A DNA stretch of 6,658 bases from NCBI GenBank assembly GCA_018714645.1, contig DVND01000148.1, forward strand, positions 1-6,658. Reading direction: 5' to 3'. Under the pieces are notes generated by a model. The model was not told the origin of the DNA and did no database searches. It was given only the letters and a program-made list of their open reading frames with translations. This document shows positions 6,569 through 6,658 of the stretch, one piece after another (the stretch's first letter is position 1; every line of letters begins with the position of its first letter). The translations under genes were made by a program, and so were the position numbers. Source of the DNA: Candidatus Avimonoglobus intestinipullorum. GTDB lineage: Bacteria; Bacillota; Clostridia; UBA1381.

Positions 6569-6595
6569 AACCGCCGTCGGCGGTTTTATTTTTTT
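6561..6595. terminator. Bidirectional intrinsic terminator between prfB and the convergent gene
   Basis: Arms 6561-6576 and 6578-6593 are a perfect 16-nt inverted repeat around T6577. The GC-rich core is CCGCCG/CGGCGG, flanked by AAAA/TTTT and, beyond one A/T base, further A or T runs. On the plus strand the stem ends in TTTTATTTTTTT (6584-6595), right after the prfB stop; on the minus strand it also ends in a T-rich tract, 13 nt after the stop codon of the convergent gene. It should stop transcription from both sides. Confidence 0.92.
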
Positions 6596-6605
6596 CAAGT
6601 ATGTT

Positions 6606-6658
6606 TTATCTGTTGTTGTCTTTCTGGTTCTGGTTGTTGTTTTGGTTTTGGTTCTGAT
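6606..6658 (-). CDS. C-terminal end of an Asn/Gln-rich protein (runs off window)
   Basis: Read on the minus strand from 6656, the codons give QNQNQNNNQNQKDNNR and then TAA (6608-6606). The 13-nt gap to a terminator with a T-tract on this strand supports this as the true end of a gene convergent with prfB. The sequence is low in complexity (repeats of CAG/AAC/CAA), as in the disordered tails of some small clostridial proteins, but nothing of the main body is visible and no family can be assigned. One other minus frame is also open here (SEPKPKQQPEPERQQQIKHT, then TGA at 6600-6598), so the choice of frame rests on the polar repeat and the stop position. Confidence 0.45.
   Translation of the reverse strand, partial: QNQNQNNNQNQKDNNR

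Noticed and set aside
6601..6657. Plus-strand mini-frame giving a hydrophobic 18-residue peptide rich in Trp, Phe and Leu
   Set aside because: It is the complement of the Asn/Gln codon repeat on the minus strand, has no ribosome site and directly follows a terminator.

Overview
The window looks like chromosomal DNA of a spore-forming Firmicute, most likely a Clostridia-class anaerobe with moderate GC (around 50-55 % by eye). The signs are a GerMN (sporulation/germination) domain protein, a clostridial-type SecA with a charged insertion, a WG-repeat/copper-amine-oxidase-N exported protein, AT-rich intergenic promoters with good sigma-A elements, strong AGGAG-type ribosome binding sites, and the secA-prfB linkage known from Bacillus and relatives. 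I cannot name genus or species.

Layout. Bases 1-56 (minus) are the first codons of a probable galactose mutarotase/aldose 1-epimerase. 123-629 (minus) is a single-domain GerMN protein. 707-964 (minus) is an 85-residue TSCPD-domain protein. 965-1159 is a divergent promoter region. On the plus strand follow secA (1160-3877), an exported WG-repeat protein with a C-terminal Cu-amine-oxidase-N domain (3921-5435), and prfB (5449-6568). prfB must be read through a programmed +1 frameshift at CTT TGA C (5521-5527). A perfectly palindromic terminator (6561-6595) separates prfB from the Asn/Gln-rich C-terminus of a convergent gene on the minus strand (6606-6658).

How they work together. secA, the WG gene and prfB have short gaps (43 and 13 nt) with no terminator between them and probably form one operon driven by an extended -10 promoter at 1088-1096. 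The three minus-strand genes run away from it and start from a clear TTGAAG-N17-TATAAT promoter. gerM seems to have its own sigma-E-like promoter. That promoter lies inside a hairpin that would act as terminator and ribosome-site block for read-through from the TSCPD gene, while a transcript starting at the promoter would escape it. This is the most interesting regulatory arrangement in the window.

Most of the window is conserved housekeeping DNA. I see no mobile element, CRISPR array, tRNA, rRNA or defence cluster. No gap between genes exceeds 300 bases. The less-described parts are the WG/CuAO_N gene inside the secA-prfB pair, the gerM promoter/hairpin overlap, the small TSCPD protein and the partial Asn/Gln-rich protein.
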